From contig QEYB01001436.1 of assembly GCA_017562135.1 (NCBI GenBank), positions 248,001 through 312,000 on the forward strand: a stretch of 64,000 bases of DNA. Reading direction: 5' to 3'. The stretch is from Dipylidium caninum (Eukaryota; Platyhelminthes; Cestoda; Cyclophyllidea; Dipylidiidae). Position numbers and translations under genes: made by a program. Position 1 is the first letter of the stretch, and every line of letters begins with the position of its first letter. The notes beneath the pieces are model-generated. The model was not told where the DNA came from, made no database searches, and saw only the letters and a list, made by a program, of their open reading frames with translations. Positions 20,969-32,855 of the stretch are shown in pieces.

Positions 20969-22599
20969 CTCCTTTTGGGAAGTCTAACAGCGGAGTGTGA
21001 AAATTAGGGACAAAGTTAACATATTGTATCTACTGCATTACAACGGTTACATTGGTCAGAGGCGTCAGGGGGGCGACATGGAGAGAACGGAACAGCAAAC
21101 TGTTAGGAAGAAGCAACTGTACATACACATACCGGAGAGTCTTTTTGCTTTTTTTCTATTTGATAATGTGGTGGTGCAAAAGTGCCTCGGCAGCTCATTT
21201 GGAATGGCCTGACTTTTGTACTCTTGGAGGGTCAAACGAGAAAGTATCAGTAGTTTTTTCATATTTTTTTCTTACACAACTTTAAATATGGACAGTGTTT
21301 TCATCTATCACATCAGGTTTCGTTGTACTTTTAGCCTAACGCAAAATGCGTCAACAAAAAAATACGTAAACAGAAATAGCCGACTAGCCCAAACCTGTTT
21401 ACGAGAACCTATCTACAACTACCAAACAGAAAATAGGTGAGACAAAAACGAAATCGTAGTCGCCTTCAATGAGTGAAAACAAAATTTCATGTGGCCTATG
21501 AAATAAAAGAGAATTTATAAAATACTATTTCTGCAAGACAGTGACCTGCAGCCTAATAAAGTTAACTAAATTTACAAACGACACACAATGAAGACTTTAA
21601 AGTAGATAGGAGGAGCGAAGGTAAGGCAAGGAACAATCTAAAAGTTTACAAGTAGAATACATTTGCACAAATTGATCTTCAGCCGGCAAGCGAAATATAG
21701 TAACGGACAGTTACTGATACCCAGTGACTGGTGTAGGGCGAGACAATATGGTCAACCTACTATGTAAAATATACATAACTTTAATCAAAACGATGTTGAA
21801 GATATTCTATGATATAGGCTATAACATGGAGTGCATAAATGCGGCAACCAAGTGGGCGGGAGTGGAAGATACGTGCGGGGAGGGAGCCACATTAACGGAG
21901 GCAGGGAGGAGCCGCACCGAAAGGCGCACAGCGCAGCGGAAAGTGGTACACTGAAGTCAAACAGGCGCTTCAGACATCGAAAAGGGCAGCAACTTTGTGC
22001 CCATTGGTGCAACGCAGTGGAAAATGGTGCGCATAAACTCTGCGCCCGCGCATGGCAGTGAGCAAACGATGCGCGCCTATTCTGAGCAAAACGCGAAAAA
22101 TACACACTAAAATTATTACGAAATTTCTAAATTTGTGCATAATTGTTAAAATAGCCAATGAACTTGCGTCAGCATCTCCTGACATCGCCACGGACGTTTC
22201 TTTTGCGGCCGTTCTTTTGTGACGCCGAAATATAAACAAAGTGTAAGTGAATAAGGATTTATCAAACAATTTTTTGCGTCTTCATCTTTAAAATGAAGTG
22301 TTTGACCTTTAATGTCACATAGCCGCGAGTATCTTCCTTATAATGTTAAACTATTACAGCACCCCCAGACGGATATTTGGTGCTTTAGATTTTTAGAGAG
22401 CAGAACGCATTTTTTCGCTTATATGAAATTTACTGTTTAATGAGCATGTCATTTTACCTAAATTTATGAGTATAGGCTGATATATTTTGCTAATTCGTCA
22501 ACCTGTAAATTCATCACCTGCGTATTTGAACTCTGGACTTTGCCGCTATTTCTGTGACAGTCTATACGACAGGTTCCAAATTTTCCGAGCCCAATAAGC

Positions 22600-22790
22600 A
22601 GTGACTCTTTTTCTGCATAACAAGATTGTTGAACTGCCTCCAAGTGCCTCGTGGTTTATTTGTCTCTCAATCTTGCGAACGAACATCCAGTTCCGTTATA
22701 AAATTTGGCAAGAAAGAGATTTAACCAGTGAGATGAAAAGGGACAAATATTTTATTACCTTCACACAACAGATTAACTTTATTCATTGCC
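22600..22790 (+). repeat. interspersed repeat family R, partial copy 1
   Basis: Shares with copy 4 the ordered blocks GAACTGCCTC, TGCGAACG, AAATTTGGCAAG/GAATTTGGCAAG and a following GAGATG. Only the middle of the unit is recognisable; the 3' block with GGGTAACCTGTCTGCA is absent. Confidence 0.5.
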
Positions 22791-23639
22791 TTTTCTGGTA
22801 AACCAACTAGCTCACAAATCTGATTCCGTCCGGCCCTTTGTTTTTTAATTTTGGTCATTAATGTTCATAATCGGATATGGTTTTGTCTCTGCTGAGTAGT
22901 CGGTGATGCGGTACATTACCAGGTTTGGGAGATTGCTCCATGGCCTGAGGAGAGGCCGTAGGTCCCCTTTCATTTGCACCTTCTCTTGAAAAAAAACTCT
23001 CACCCATAAATTTTTTGTGCCATATTTTTTTTCGTACTTCCCCCGTCATTGTTTCATAGAAATTGTGCCGAATAACCTACACTCGACTTCTCCCTTTGGC
23101 TAATGTTCTCGTCCCACTTGGTTGCCAAACGACGATTTTCTGCATTATGGCGTCAAGAAATCCCAATTATAACCTCCGCAATAATTTATTTAGACATGAC
23201 ATTGAAGTTTTCGTGACGACTGCATCCCCAACATCGTCGTGATTTGTTTCGCTGAGGCATCACCAGCTGACACCTCATGGCATGGAATACTCTGTCCAAA
23301 GATAACCCGAAGGCGGGCAAGAACTGTCCATTGTGGCGGCTTTGAAGTCGGTTTTTCTTCCTGAGGACTGTGCAAGACCAGTGGAGATTCAGCAATTGCA
23401 CTCGCCTAACTCAACCGTATTCAAATCGTCCTCTGGTAATGGGACAATTTTATGAGCTCAGACTATTTAAAATGGTCTCCGAGACCGGCAAACAGTAAGC
23501 ACTCCTTCAGTGCATTCCATCGAGACAATTTAGAATTTAAGGGTACAGGTAGACAGACTTTTGTCCCCTCTCACTGATAGAGTTCAATTAAGAAGCCTTC
23601 ACTCTTCATCTTCGAGTCTCCAGATGAATCTCCTCGTCA

Positions 23640-23900
23640 CCGGCGTATTTAATGGCCGCAAGACCATCAGAGGCCGAGGTGGTGGAGGTTGCGAGAGCCG
23701 TCACTTTACCCCATGGTCCTCCGTCCGAGGCCTCTTCTGGTCAAAGTGACTGGCTTCCTGTATGGGCGTCACGACCCGCCCAACGGTCCCCATAATCGCC
23801 TAAATCCACAATAGCTCCCTTTATTTGCAAAACGCCACGTATGGATGAACGGAGTCTGACCTTCCTTTCGAGGCGGCTAACAGATCCAAGGCCCCTGCTA
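23640..23900 (+). repeat. interspersed repeat family S, copy 1
   Basis: Shares with the copy at 26290 the ordered blocks GCCGTCACTTTA, GCCTCTT, a near-identical GGTCAAAGTGACTGGCTTC/GGCCAAAGTGACTGGCTTC block, and TAAATCCAC/TAAGTCCAC. It lies about 1.3 kb before family R copy 2, as its partner does before copy 3. Confidence 0.5.
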
Positions 23901-25019
23901 CCCCACGAGAAAAATACGACTTAAACAATTGTGCTTACACCAGATATAATCCGTTTGAAAGCAGAACGGCCCATATGTACTATTCGCATTCAGTATATAC
24001 AGCTAATGCTCAGTTAAATGCATCATTTTTTTTTCTCGAAAGGGATATGCTAACTAATAGAGGAATAAGGTTGGAAACTCGACCAAAAGGAAGAAAAGGA
24101 ACATTTTGACAAGCTTTGGGAATACGGGGTCTGATAAGAAAAAGCCATTGCAGCATATTGGAGTAGGCTGCTCCCGTAATTTTTATTTACCTATTTTGTA
24201 TGAAGGCCAGATGATTGATCAGAACAGCAACACCAATTGGTTTCATTGGAATGCATAAACATTAAAGTAATGCATTCGTAAAAGTAGCACGGGAGTAACG
24301 CAGAATGCGACAATTAACGGCATTCACAATAGGTCATATAAGTAATTACATTCCAATTTCATAATCTCTTCGAAAGTGAGAAACTTCGGCCCTACGTACT
24401 TGGTTCGTAAGGAAGAAATATGTCGGTGGGACTCGTGGCAGCCATCATGAACAGCATTCATTGCCCTTACTGCTTGGCGTGAGGACAAAAATGTCCGAGG
24501 TTGTCCTAAAGACTAAGTACTAGCCAGGGCTATAATCGACCTCTCAAAATAGTGGATATGTAGGATTGGCATTAAGTTGTTATTTCTTGTCGCCAAAATA
24601 GAATAGCGTGGAACATAGATGAGCAAGAAAACTTTGGTCGACTCGAAAATATGAGCAGCAGTGTAGCATAACGTACTTCATTGCAACAGGTATAGTATCG
24701 GTGGAATTACTCAGGCTGTTGACGATCCTATTTCAAACCACAGCAGACATTGCAGCATTTTAACCAATGAAGATCAGATGTGTGATATCTAAAACGCTTT
24801 TACAAAAATCTATCAATGGTGGATCTTAGAAAGGTCCGTGCTACAATGTTAAAGTGTAACATGCAACTGCGACTAAGCGGTGATGTATTTTAAAAAATGA
24901 TAAATGACCAAGTGTCGAAACAACAAAGTACTGATAAACGGCAAAACTTTGTTCTTTACGAAACAAAAGAATTTCGATTACGCAATTGCACTAAATTACG
25001 GCATCTTCAATTTTTCACT

Positions 25020-25660
25020 TTTTGTTTATGTGTTTCCGCCTAGGTCGTGCTCTTCAGTCCCACGATGGCGTGGCGGGGACGTGAGTTTCGGTTCTACCGC
25101 ATTTGATGAAACGTTTCTCGGCGATCACTGATTCTCCTCATAATCTACAAGGTACTTCTCTGTCCTAACCGGAAAATGATGCCTTACCATCTTTCGTCTG
25201 AGTTGATGCTGTAATTTTTTCTACTGACTCATAAACCGGTGTTATTCGCATTCCAGATTGCCGCAGTGAGTGGTGAGTGCCATTCAAAGCAACACGTACT
25301 GACGAAAACTTCTGGGGAGCTCCTCATGGTTTATCCGACTGTAGAGCTTTCAAACCATTAAACAATTCCTTTATGGAGTAACGAGATTCCGTCGGTTAGG
25401 TGAGATGTGTTAGATGATGATTTACCTACATTCACGAGTAGTGTTGAAAACAATTTTCTGATTATATATATTCGAATAACCTGTCTCACTTTCCTTTTTA
25501 GTTGAAGTCGACTTCGTCAGTGGCTTAGATACGGATGACATACCTGCATAAAAACTGGATCGCATATTTGATTCCGGGCTTTAGGCAGGTGAAATTAAGA
25601 GTTGCGTTAGACGGCCCGGTGGCTCGCTTAATCGGGTAACCTGTCTGCATCAACACAAGA
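25020..25660 (+). repeat. interspersed repeat family R, copy 2
   Basis: Collinear with copies 3 and 4: a TTTGTTTAT start, then GTTAGGTGAGATG, TTTACCTACATT, ATAACCTGTCTC, ACCTGCATAAAAA, GGCAGGTGAAAT, and at the end CGGGTAACCTGTCTGCA. Divergence between copies is high by eye, so this is an old family. Confidence 0.65.
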
Positions 25661-26289
25661 TTGTAGCGGGTCATTGGTTTTTCTCGACTTTTCAATAGAC
25701 TTATTAAAGATCGGCTCTTGTTCTCTCCTTGGTCGTAGACCGTTTGTCTTCAGCGTTGCATTAATTGGCGTAAGGGTAGACCACAGATCTCGGTTCGCCC
25801 ACGTTCCCCATATCAGGGTTCCTTGACTACGAATGGTTGGACTGTTTTGCTTAAGGTTTCCGGGTAGGGATTTTGGCACCGGAAGGTGGGTTGCATACGA
25901 ATAGGTGTTTGGATGAACACGAGACTTCCTGCTGTTGATTCACTTTTAAAATGGACTGGGTGGGGTTGTCTGCAGCGATGCATGCCTTTGTCTCCACTTG
26001 TTCACCTGTTCGTATTTCTCTATCTGTTTACAAGATTTCGTGCCACCTTTCGTTAGATTGCCCCATCGCCGCCCACTTTGACACCTGCTCCGGGGTTGTG
26101 TACCTCACTCGGTCTTCTGACTGTCCCCTGTCCCGCCAGTCGGATTTGTTTTGCAAATCCAGAAGCTGCCGCCACCCGGGAGCACGTGATGAGGTGTCCC
26201 AAAAATTTCCCGAAGCCGAAAAAAGGACAGTCATTTGCCCGGCCCTGCCTTCCGTGAACACTGCTCGGCCAGTTGCAGACGAATTAACT

Positions 26290-26510
26290 CGCCCTCGACC
26301 ATTTAGTCTGTTAAAGAAGCATTGGTGGCCGTCACTTTAAACCGCCGCAGACCCCCGTTTGGTGATCCCTGTCGTGCTCAGTCGAAGCCTCTTATGGCCA
26401 AAGTGACTGGCTTCTGTCCTGCGATTTACACTGAGGATGTTTTGTCGCGCAGTTGTTAACAGAGTCTGCTAAGTCCACAAAACCCCCTCGCAGCTGCAAT
26501 TGACTACGTT
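26290..26510 (+). repeat. interspersed repeat family S, copy 2
   Basis: Partner of the copy at 23640, with the same order of shared blocks around AAAGTGACTGGCTTC. Confidence 0.5.
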
Positions 26511-27264
26511 TCGGTGAACGAAGGCGGGCAATCAGCAGCTTCACGGACGAGGAGAGTAGCAGTCCTGACGTCCGCCAGTGACGTACTTGTGTCTGAGATT
26601 AATGGGATTTCCTAACCGACATTCCTCGTTGCGTTGCCTGAGGAGGACGAGGATTTTGCGTCACTTTGGATTTCATATGTTCATTTCGACTATAATCGAG
26701 CGGAAGTCAGCAAAGTGAGTCGGCGGTGCCAAACTTGATTAGCATAAAGGGCCACACAAAGGACGTCCGAAATGCCGCATTCTGGGTATTCGCACAAATC
26801 AATCATCATCAACCCAACTCGGTTTCTTTGGAAGAAATCTTAAGTTGAAACGCCAGTACTTAAAACTATTAGTGAATTCCCGTGTCTGGAACATCATTGT
26901 CGATGATGGAGAACGACGATTAAAAATTTTTAGATTCTAATTTTGATAGAGTGTTGTGGAAGATTGGGCCGAACGGAGATGAATGGAGAAGATAAGTTGA
27001 TCCAAGAATGAGAGCTGAACTGTGTAAAAAATATAATACATTGCAAGAAGCACAATGTCGACCGAATTCCAAAGTCATATGTTAGACACATTTCAGACTT
27101 CAGCAGACAATGCAACGTTTCAACAAAGGTAGAAATATGTACAAAAAGTTTAAAAATAGTAAAATACAAAAAATTATAACATTAATTAAACAGATTCGAC
27201 AACACCAAGCGGAAGAGTGTACGAGACTTAGGTACTAAATTGATCGGAAAAATTTCAACACCTT

Positions 27265-27895
27265 TTGTTTATTCGTTTGCACCACCTCCGGGCGGTCTCA
27301 GTCTCGTCGGTGTAAACTCGGGTAAGCCTTCGTCGTGCGTTGCGATGGGGTGGACCTTGTCATCGCCTTGATAGCTTCGTACGGCACGAGGTTCGTGTTT
27401 GTGTTGATCTGGATACCTTGTCCTGCCATCTTATGTCAGAGCTGACGTAGTAATTCTTGTGTAGACCATTAAGCCGGCGGTTCCCTCATTCTAGGTCTGA
27501 ACGCCTTGCTCAGTGTCATATAACAAGAACTGCCTATGGGCGCTTCGTTGATTACTCGTCCATAAACCTTGCAAGCGTCGGGCAGTGTTCTTGTGGAGTT
27601 TGGGAATTAACGGGATTTCGCCGGTGAGGTGAGATGGGTCGAATGATGTTTTACCTACATTATCCGAGTAATGCTGAAAACTCTTGTCTGACTATATAAC
27701 CGATTAACCTGTCTCGTTTTCCTTTTCAGGTAGGCAAAGACGACATTGTAGGCTGAACAAACGTCATACCTGCATAAAAACCGGGTCAGAGATCTGATTC
27801 CGAGCTCGAGGCAGGTGAAATAAAGGGGGTTGTGTTAAACGGCCTGGTGCTTTTTAGTGACCGGGTAACCTGTCTGCAACAACATGATCGCTAAA
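27265..27895 (+). repeat. interspersed repeat family R, copy 3
   Basis: Best-preserved copy: GGTGAGATGGG, GATGTTTTACCTACATTA, AACCGATTAACCTGTCTC, ACCTGCATAAAAACCGGGT, GAGGCAGGTGAAATAAA and CCGGGTAACCTGTCTGCAAC are all present in order. Confidence 0.7.
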
Positions 27896-28724
27896 CTTAT
27901 TGCCACCCCTAGTCGTAATTTGCAACCGTTTCAGGTCACTGGTGTTCTTACTGTCGCACTAAATCCTTTGGAATCCGGCTCTGGTGTCCGTTTTCGGTAA
28001 CTTCGTTTGTAATGTGTACTTGGTTTGTCGAGTGGCGTGGTTTTTGTTGGCAGGCTTCGTGTGTTACGCCGTGTTTCGGGAGGTCGGCGCTGAGTGAGGG
28101 GGTTGATGATCTGGTGTCTTTGTGGGGTTGCTGGGAGCGGTGTGGAAGCGGGATCCTGGGTGTCAAGTGTAAACGTTCGTCCAGCGTTGTGCGTCATATG
28201 CTGGTGTGGGCTTGGGTTGATGCCGCTCTCCGGATCCATATTCTGAGGTCTAGGATTGTTTTCGTATCGGGTTTGTAGGTCGCCGAGGGTCATGTAGATT
28301 TTTTGATGTCATAGAGTCGAGGTAGTTTACTTTCTCACATCTTTTGCTCGTTAGTGGGAATCAGCGTGAAAAAAAGTGGGCGCAATCGAATGGGACACAA
28401 ATCGGGGAATCTTGGCCTCTGCCCAAACTAGGAGTCCTGGCGCGTCATTACATACTGCGCACAGTAGGCTTAAAATAGGTGAGTTGTTAAACGACACACG
28501 AAAACGCACTGGCACCGAAGACCTTTAGACACTGAACGTTTGATTCATGCTATCGTAAAAACTTACTATGCTGTAACAAAGAGGGATCAATGAAGGCTTT
28601 TATGCACCATGTGTGAGGGTTACAATTAGATATAGGAACTTAGTAAGGCCAAGGGAATATTAACTAGGTGTTTACAAATTTTAAAGCCAAGTTCCTGATT
28701 TTCATATAATTTTCCATTTAATTT

Positions 28725-29325
28725 GTTTATGTTTGTTTATAGGTCAAGCGGCTGTCTCCAGTGGTGGTTCCGTCAGCGTGGGAGTGGGTTTCGTCAGTAT
28801 TTGCCTCGGCGGTTTCTGCCAGTTGCTGTTTCCCTTCACTGTTCGCTTGTGTTGCTGCTGTGCCTTCTTAAAATTACTCAAACCAGTTTTTTGCAGTCTA
28901 GGCTGTTACAGTATAGACTAGCTCTCTTTTCCAGTAACAATATGGGGCGAACTGCCTCTTGGTGCCCCGTTAATTAATCGCCCATCAGGCCTGCGAACGT
29001 TGGATAGTCCTCTTATGGAATTTGGCAAGGAGCGGGATCTAGCCAGTTAGGTGAGATGGGATGAATGATGTTTTACCTACATTATCCGAGTAATGCTGAA
29101 AAAACTTGTCTGACTCTCTGTACAACCGATTAACCTGTCTCTTTCCTCTTCAGGTAGACAAAGTCGAAGTCATGTGCTGTTTGGACACCTACGCTATACC
29201 TGCATGAAAAACGGGTCAAAGATTTGTTGTCGAGATTAAGGCAGGTAAAATAAAAGGAGTTGCGCTAATCGTCCCGCTCCTTCTTAGTAATCGGGTAACC
29301 TGTCTGCAACGGCATGAATGTTGAA
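28725..29325 (+). repeat. interspersed repeat family R, copy 4
   Basis: Collinear with copy 3 from a TTTGTTTAT start through GATGTTTTACCTACATTA, AACCGATTAACCTGTCTC, ACCTGCATGAAAAACGGGT, AAGGCAGGTAAAATAAA to the terminal CGGGTAACCTGTCTGCAAC. Confidence 0.7.
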
Positions 29326-29605
29326 CCTTATTGTCTATCCGTGGTCGTAATGCATTATCGTACGAGCTGGCCAGTTTTTTTCTGCCTTAATAAATCTATC
29401 AGAATTCAGCGTCGTTTGTATTGTTGGTGGACCGGGTTCTTACCACAAACCCCCCTTGGGTCTGTTGCGCAGTCGACGTTGGGGTCTGCACTCGTGTATG
29501 CGTGTGCATTTCGCGTGCCATTTACTATACCTCAGCAGGCGATATAAGATTATTTAGCAGCTTTTGGAGATATGTGCACTTTTGTACAGATATGTTTAGT
29601 CTGGT

Positions 29606-31950
29606 CTACTTCAAGCCAAGAATGTTGTCGAGCTCCTCCAGGTTGAGTCTATCGTCCACCCACGGTTGACCCTCTGTAGGCGTCTTCGGCGTGTCGATGG
29701 AGTAGTCTGCCGGACTGTCGAGGGGGATGTAGGGATCGGAGTCGGGCTCCTCCAGGTCTCCCATCATCCCTTCAACGTTCTCCTCTAAGTCCCTCGACCA
29801 CCAATCACCCAGGAGCCTCTGTTCTTCTTCCGTCTCCGAGTGTTGGTTGGCGCTCGTTGTGACGGGGTGCTCTTCGCTCTTATGGTTCTCCGGCTGGGGT
29901 TCTTGCTGACTTCCCGTGTTCACTGGTTGCCGGGGCAGCGGCCGCGATTCCTCGTCGTTCTTTATGACAGATTGAATGATGAGCTTAGGTGCTGCCTTGG
30001 ATGCCTTCGACAGCGTTCGCGGTGGATTGACTTGGTGGTTGGGGCTTCTCATCTTTGGTCGAACGTCCGGATGGAGACGCCACACATCACCCCATCCACC
30101 GGGTTCCTCCTTTCTGCGTGGGACCCGTTGGAAAATGGCATTACGCATCAGCGTCTGCCGAAGTGCCAACTAAAAGAGAGGAAATTTCATGTGGCTCTTT
30201 AGTCTACTCGAGTATCCTTTTTCATGGCTTTACTCCTCGAGTAGCCTCGGACAGCGCTGTTCGGTCCGTCAGATCCAACGATGTGTAATGTCACTTTCAC
30301 CGGTGGTTACCGGTGTTCTGTGCGTCAATTCGGTCGATCGATGACGCTTCTGCCTGTCAAAACGCCTTCAATGTGACTTCGACACACACTGGTAGAGATG
30401 GTTACGTCGAATTCAAATTCTGCATCAATTTCAAGAATAAAGGAGCATCTATGAATGAATGACTGCCTCCCTGCATGGCCGTATTTTGAGAAATCGCCTC
30501 AATTTTCGCTTTGACAGCGCAATAGACGCATCATAATTGTCGATGAGTCTGGCACCCTTGCGGCTTCGAGAGAACGCAATTTCTCGCGTCAGAGCAGAGG
30601 AGGGCGGACCTACAGCTTTGTCCTTTAAAAAACCACAAATGGAATTGGAAACAGCGGCGTGTGAAGGCGCGTCCGAGCCGCACCACGTGCCACTCACCTT
30701 CCACGTGGGTTCCGAGTCGCGGTAGAAGGCGAAATTCTCCGCCACCCAGTTGTAAATCTCGTCCAAGGTGACCTTATTCTTCTCTATCGCCTGCATACTC
30801 ATGCAAATCAGTGTTGTGTACGCGAACGGTGGCCGGAGCATGTGGTTGGTGCGGAAGGCCGTCCTCTCCGCCGGCCCTACGTCTTCTATGGTCGGTAGTG
30901 TGGCGTCCACCGCCGAGTCGGCGAGGAGAGCCACGGGACCAAGAGTCAACAGCGTGCGCGACGTCTCTTTGGGGCTGTTGTCCGAGTTGGAGTCGGTGAA
31001 CGCTGTGGGGGACGAGGTGAGGCTCTTTAAGATCTGAAACCTCGGCACAGGGTTCCTCATCCTCTTCAGGAGACTACTGCGTCGTTTAAAGAGCGGACGA
31101 CTGTTCTTGTTGCCGCTCTGTGGTTGAAGCCGCCAGGCGGGGTTCGTCTGACGGTGCGTCGACCGCGAGAGCAGCGGACTCCGCCGTGTGCCCAGCCCGT
31201 AGTTGAGGCAGTGTTGGCGGTAGAGCTCGAGGGTGTTGTGCAGACTCGAGTGGGGCGGAAGAAGTCCACGCGACGGCGATGGCGGTGGCGACAGAGGCGG
31301 CAGCGGGGCTGCCAGTTTGGTCACGCTGATGTTCTGAAGTAGAGGGGAGACTTTCAAAACTGGTAACTCTAATTTGCCCTCTAGAACCTGGAGTAATCGC
31401 ATCGGTCTGTCTCGTCTACTCCTTCAACTCAACCGGATGCCGTGCTACCTCCTGGTGCAGAACGCGTGCAGAATGGACGTTTCCCGGTAAGCCGAGTGGC
31501 CCATGAGGCAGCCAGCTTTGCGCTAAATCGAAATTACTTGGAAAAAAAGACGAGCATTCTGCACTTTCCACGGTTTTAGCGAAATGTCACCGAATCCGTA
31601 AAGTTTCCGCAACCATCATCGCCTGTCAGGCGAGCCAGTCTCGAGGGCACGGACAGCCAAGCCAACCGGAACTACGTAGTAGTCATTCAGTGAATGCATT
31701 AGCGCAGATTTGATGCCGAAATGGCAGCCATCGAAAGCCTTTCCACCGTTGTAAAGCCTCCTGACTTCCCAGGGGAGCGTGAAAAGTCGCGCCGTAAACT
31801 GACCTGAAGCCAGGCGAGATTCGTCAGGGAACCGTCGTCCTCGCAGTCCTTTCCCACGCCCTCCGTCAGGGTCTTGATCTCGTTGCAGTAGAGGAGCCAG
31901 TTCTGCTGGAGGCGACGGGCGAGGGCCTCTCTCGTCTGCTGGTGGTGCAT
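29606..31950 (-). CDS. FOXJ1: FoxJ1-like forkhead protein with an aberrant recognition helix
   Basis: FoxJ1 factors control motile-cilia genes. Inferred exons: 31950-31804, 31333-30698, 30169-29606; 1347 nt, 448 aa, phases consistent. FoxJ1-type signatures are a short N-terminal SLTNLAWLQ motif at residues 41-49, the forkhead start RPPFAYTTLICMSMQA and TLDEIYNWVAENFAFYR (about 214-261), and a Leu/acidic C-terminal tail ending LEELDNILG. The DNA-recognition helix begins exactly at exon 3 and reads LALRQTLMRN, where forkheads have an Asn and a His (NSIRHNLSLN in FoxJ1); both base-contacting residues are replaced, and the wing FWRIDP is VWRLHP. The open frame continues upstream of 31950, so the start is the first ATG, not proven. 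Splice junctions are canonical, so this is unlikely to be a splicing misread. It may be a divergent paralogue that no longer reads the forkhead motif. Confidence 0.85.
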
Positions 31951-32855
31951 GTGCCGCGGGCGATGCGACTGACGCCGGCGCGACGGTGCTTCTGTCACTG
32001 CCGTCTGCTGCTCAATCGATTTCTCAGGCGGCGGATCAGCTGACCGTCCGAACGTCCTCGTCGAATGGGCGTCCCGGCAGCGTGGCCGCCCTCGCCAGGT
32101 CGGCGCGTCTCCGCGCTGACGGTGGAGTGCACCGCCTCGGACGACTCTCGACCGGCTCCATCAGTCGCCCGTCCGGTCGGTGGAGATGACTTTTGTGTCG
32201 AACGTCTGCAGGGCCGACCAATGGAACCTACGGCGATGTTCTACCCAAAATCACCTATCAAACGTGTCCGACGCCAACCTGGCCAGTGCGAACCGAGTGT
32301 TGGACATTGGAAATGTCTGCCATCCCCGACGGACAGCTCGGCTAACATCGACTTTTCCGCAAATCTGACAATAATCAATTTGCTCATCCGAGGTATTCAA
32401 AACGTGCAGTCAACGGGCCGCCATTTCCGCCTCCTCACCCCGATTTTGTGGCCGGATCGAGCGTGACAACGCCAACTGAGCCAGACGAGTGGAACCCCCC
32501 CCCCCGGGAAATTAAGTCGACGACGACGAAAGGACCCGTCCATCTCAGCTCTGAGCGTCCCACCCACCTGACACTACGTCGCCCATAAACGAGAACCGAT
32601 CCATGCGCCCCTCATCCGTCCATTCGCTATCTCCACCACAAAACCATCCGCGAGTTAAAAAACACTCCCAAGAAAGACGGCAAGAAGTGGGAGAGTCACA
32701 CACCAAGACACACTCAACTCCCATTCCAGTGAGATAAGAAGAAGAGGGGAAGAGAATCAAGGAGCCAACCATCCAAATTTGATCAAGGGGACAGGAAGGA
32801 GGCACAGCGGCCGACTTTATTAACACAGGAGACGAGGGAGGGCAGGCGCGGTAAC
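31951..32855. other. intergenic: NOG1 3' side and FoxJ1-like 5' side
   Basis: Both flanking genes run leftward, so this holds the NOG1 3' UTR (AATAAA at 32816-32821 on the minus strand) and the FoxJ1-like promoter or 5' UTR. An 11-nt C homopolymer lies at 32495-32505. Open frames here carry no recognisable domain. Confidence 0.6.
32816..32821 (-). terminator. polyadenylation signal of NOG1
   Basis: AATAAA on the minus strand about 35 nt after the NOG1 stop codon, at a typical distance. Confidence 0.65.

Larger units (their letters stand above)
20969..29605. other. 8.6-kb gene-poor interval with diverged interspersed repeats
   Basis: No coding exon recognised on either strand. The interval should contain the malic enzyme promoter at its left end and the 3' UTR of the FoxJ1-like gene at its right end. 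Its main content is a family of about 600-bp repeats (copies near 22600, 25020, 27265 and 28725) and a second family (near 23640 and 26290), all in the same orientation. No reverse transcriptase, transposase, terminal repeat or target-site duplication was seen. Confidence 0.6.

Noticed and set aside
20969..29605. Search for transposon coding domains in the repeat-rich interval
   Set aside because: No reverse transcriptase, integrase, transposase or endonuclease motif was visible in any frame, so no named element is called.
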